Origin: Panacagrimonas sp052389915
GTDB taxonomy: Bacteria > Pseudomonadota > Gammaproteobacteria > Nevskiales > Nevskiaceae
Assembly: GCA_052389915.1 (NCBI GenBank)
Contig: JBQTHL010000026.1
Span: forward strand, 81,331 to 145,330
Direction: 5' to 3'
DNA length: 64,000 bases
The notes under the pieces were generated by a model, which did no database searches, was not told the DNA's origin, and was given only the letters and a program-made list of their open reading frames with translations. The position numbers and the translations under genes were made by a program. Every line of letters starts with the position of its first letter. Positions within the stretch are counted from its first letter, which is position 1. Below are positions 63,667-64,000 of this stretch, piece after piece.

Positions 63667-64000
63667 ATGAACTTCGCCGAGCATCACGACCCCAAGAACC
63701 GTTTGATCGGTCTGGGCTTTGTCGTCGGGTTCCACATTCTGTTGATTTACGGACTGGTGGTGGGCCTGGCGCGCAAGGGCGTGACCCTGCTGCCGCCGCC
63801 GATCGAGACCAAGATCATCGAAGAAGTGGAAGCACCGCCTGACGAGGCGCCGCCGACCAAGCCCGACTTCGTTCCGCCGCCGCCGCCCTCGTTCACGCCC
63901 CCGGTGTTGAATGTCGCGCCGCCGCCGACGATAGCCAAGACCATCACCGTCCCCAAGCCGGTGGCCGCCCCCAAGAAATCTGTGCGCATTCCGCCCAAGA
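63667..64000 (+). CDS. tonB: TonB energy transducer (C-terminus beyond window)
   Basis: First 111 residues only. A short cytoplasmic start, a membrane helix (about 12-32) and then the long Pro/Lys-rich periplasmic spacer (PPPPPSFTPP, PKPVAAPKKS) typical of TonB. The C-terminal receptor-binding domain lies outside the window. It would energise the receptor encoded 1.9 kb upstream; exbB/exbD may follow. Confidence 0.85.
   Translation, partial: MNFAEHHDPKNRLIGLGFVVGFHILLIYGLVVGLARKGVTLLPPPIETKIIEEVEAPPDEAPPTKPDFVPPPPPSFTPPVLNVAPPPTIAKTITVPKPVAAPKKSVRIPPK

Overview
This is a high-GC chromosomal window that looks gammaproteobacterial. The evidence is the gene order gcvR/bcp next to dapA plus a BamC-like lipoprotein, then carA-carB-greA-rlmE-ftsH-folP-glmM-tpiA-secG-tRNA-Leu, together with orn, rnfB-nth, ycgL and yccA homologues. 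The many TonB-dependent, acyl-CoA and MDR oxidoreductase genes suggest an environmental, lipid- or hydrocarbon-degrading lineage such as Nevskiales or a relative; that placement is inference. No rRNA, prophage, intact IS or CRISPR array was seen. Two tRNA genes are present: Ser-GGA and Leu-GAG.

Layout. 1-7.3 kb: a minus-strand run (NUDIX, membrane protein, SRPBCC, alpha/beta hydrolase, VTT-FAD reductase fusion, AsmA cut by the window edge). 7.4-15.3 kb: DUF938 methyltransferase, phhB, a very large unknown envelope protein, and the reverse transsulfuration pair CBS/CGL. 15.4-19.2 kb: orn, hsp20, cbpA and an acyl-CoA ligase. 19.4-20.5 kb: DUF486 and Bax inhibitor-1 membrane proteins. 20.6-24.7 kb: a secreted 742-residue protein built of about thirty 16-residue Gly/Asn-rich repeats, followed by a TpsB/FhaC-like outer-membrane transporter. 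24.7-31.8 kb: DUF1134, acyl-CoA dehydrogenase, nth-rnfB-aguB, PhoH, bcp and gcvR. 31.9-45.3 kb: the conserved housekeeping block, with a mazEF toxin-antitoxin pair inserted between carA and carB. 45.3-58 kb: an accessory region that starts at tRNA-Leu with an acyl-CoA dehydrogenase remnant, then an AraC-regulated catabolic cluster (MFS, saccharopine-dehydrogenase-like, two CurA-type reductases, SCP2-type thiolase), a large lipoprotein, YcgL, a voltage-sensor-only membrane protein, and a norE/norF pair behind a frameshifted membrane gene. 58-64 kb: an AraC regulator divergent from a TonB-dependent receptor, an OmpA-type porin and a TonB protein.

The strongest candidate for an undescribed system is the repeat protein plus TpsB-like transporter pair (20.6-24.7 kb). 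It resembles two-partner secretion, but the passenger shows no recognisable TPS domain. It is a predicted beta-solenoid ending in two copies of a Cys-x18-Cys module. The transporter has no visible signal peptide and an altered VRGY-type motif. Also notable are several GTAG/CTAC-bounded REP-like hairpin pairs in intergenic regions, two of which supply the stop codon of the preceding gene.
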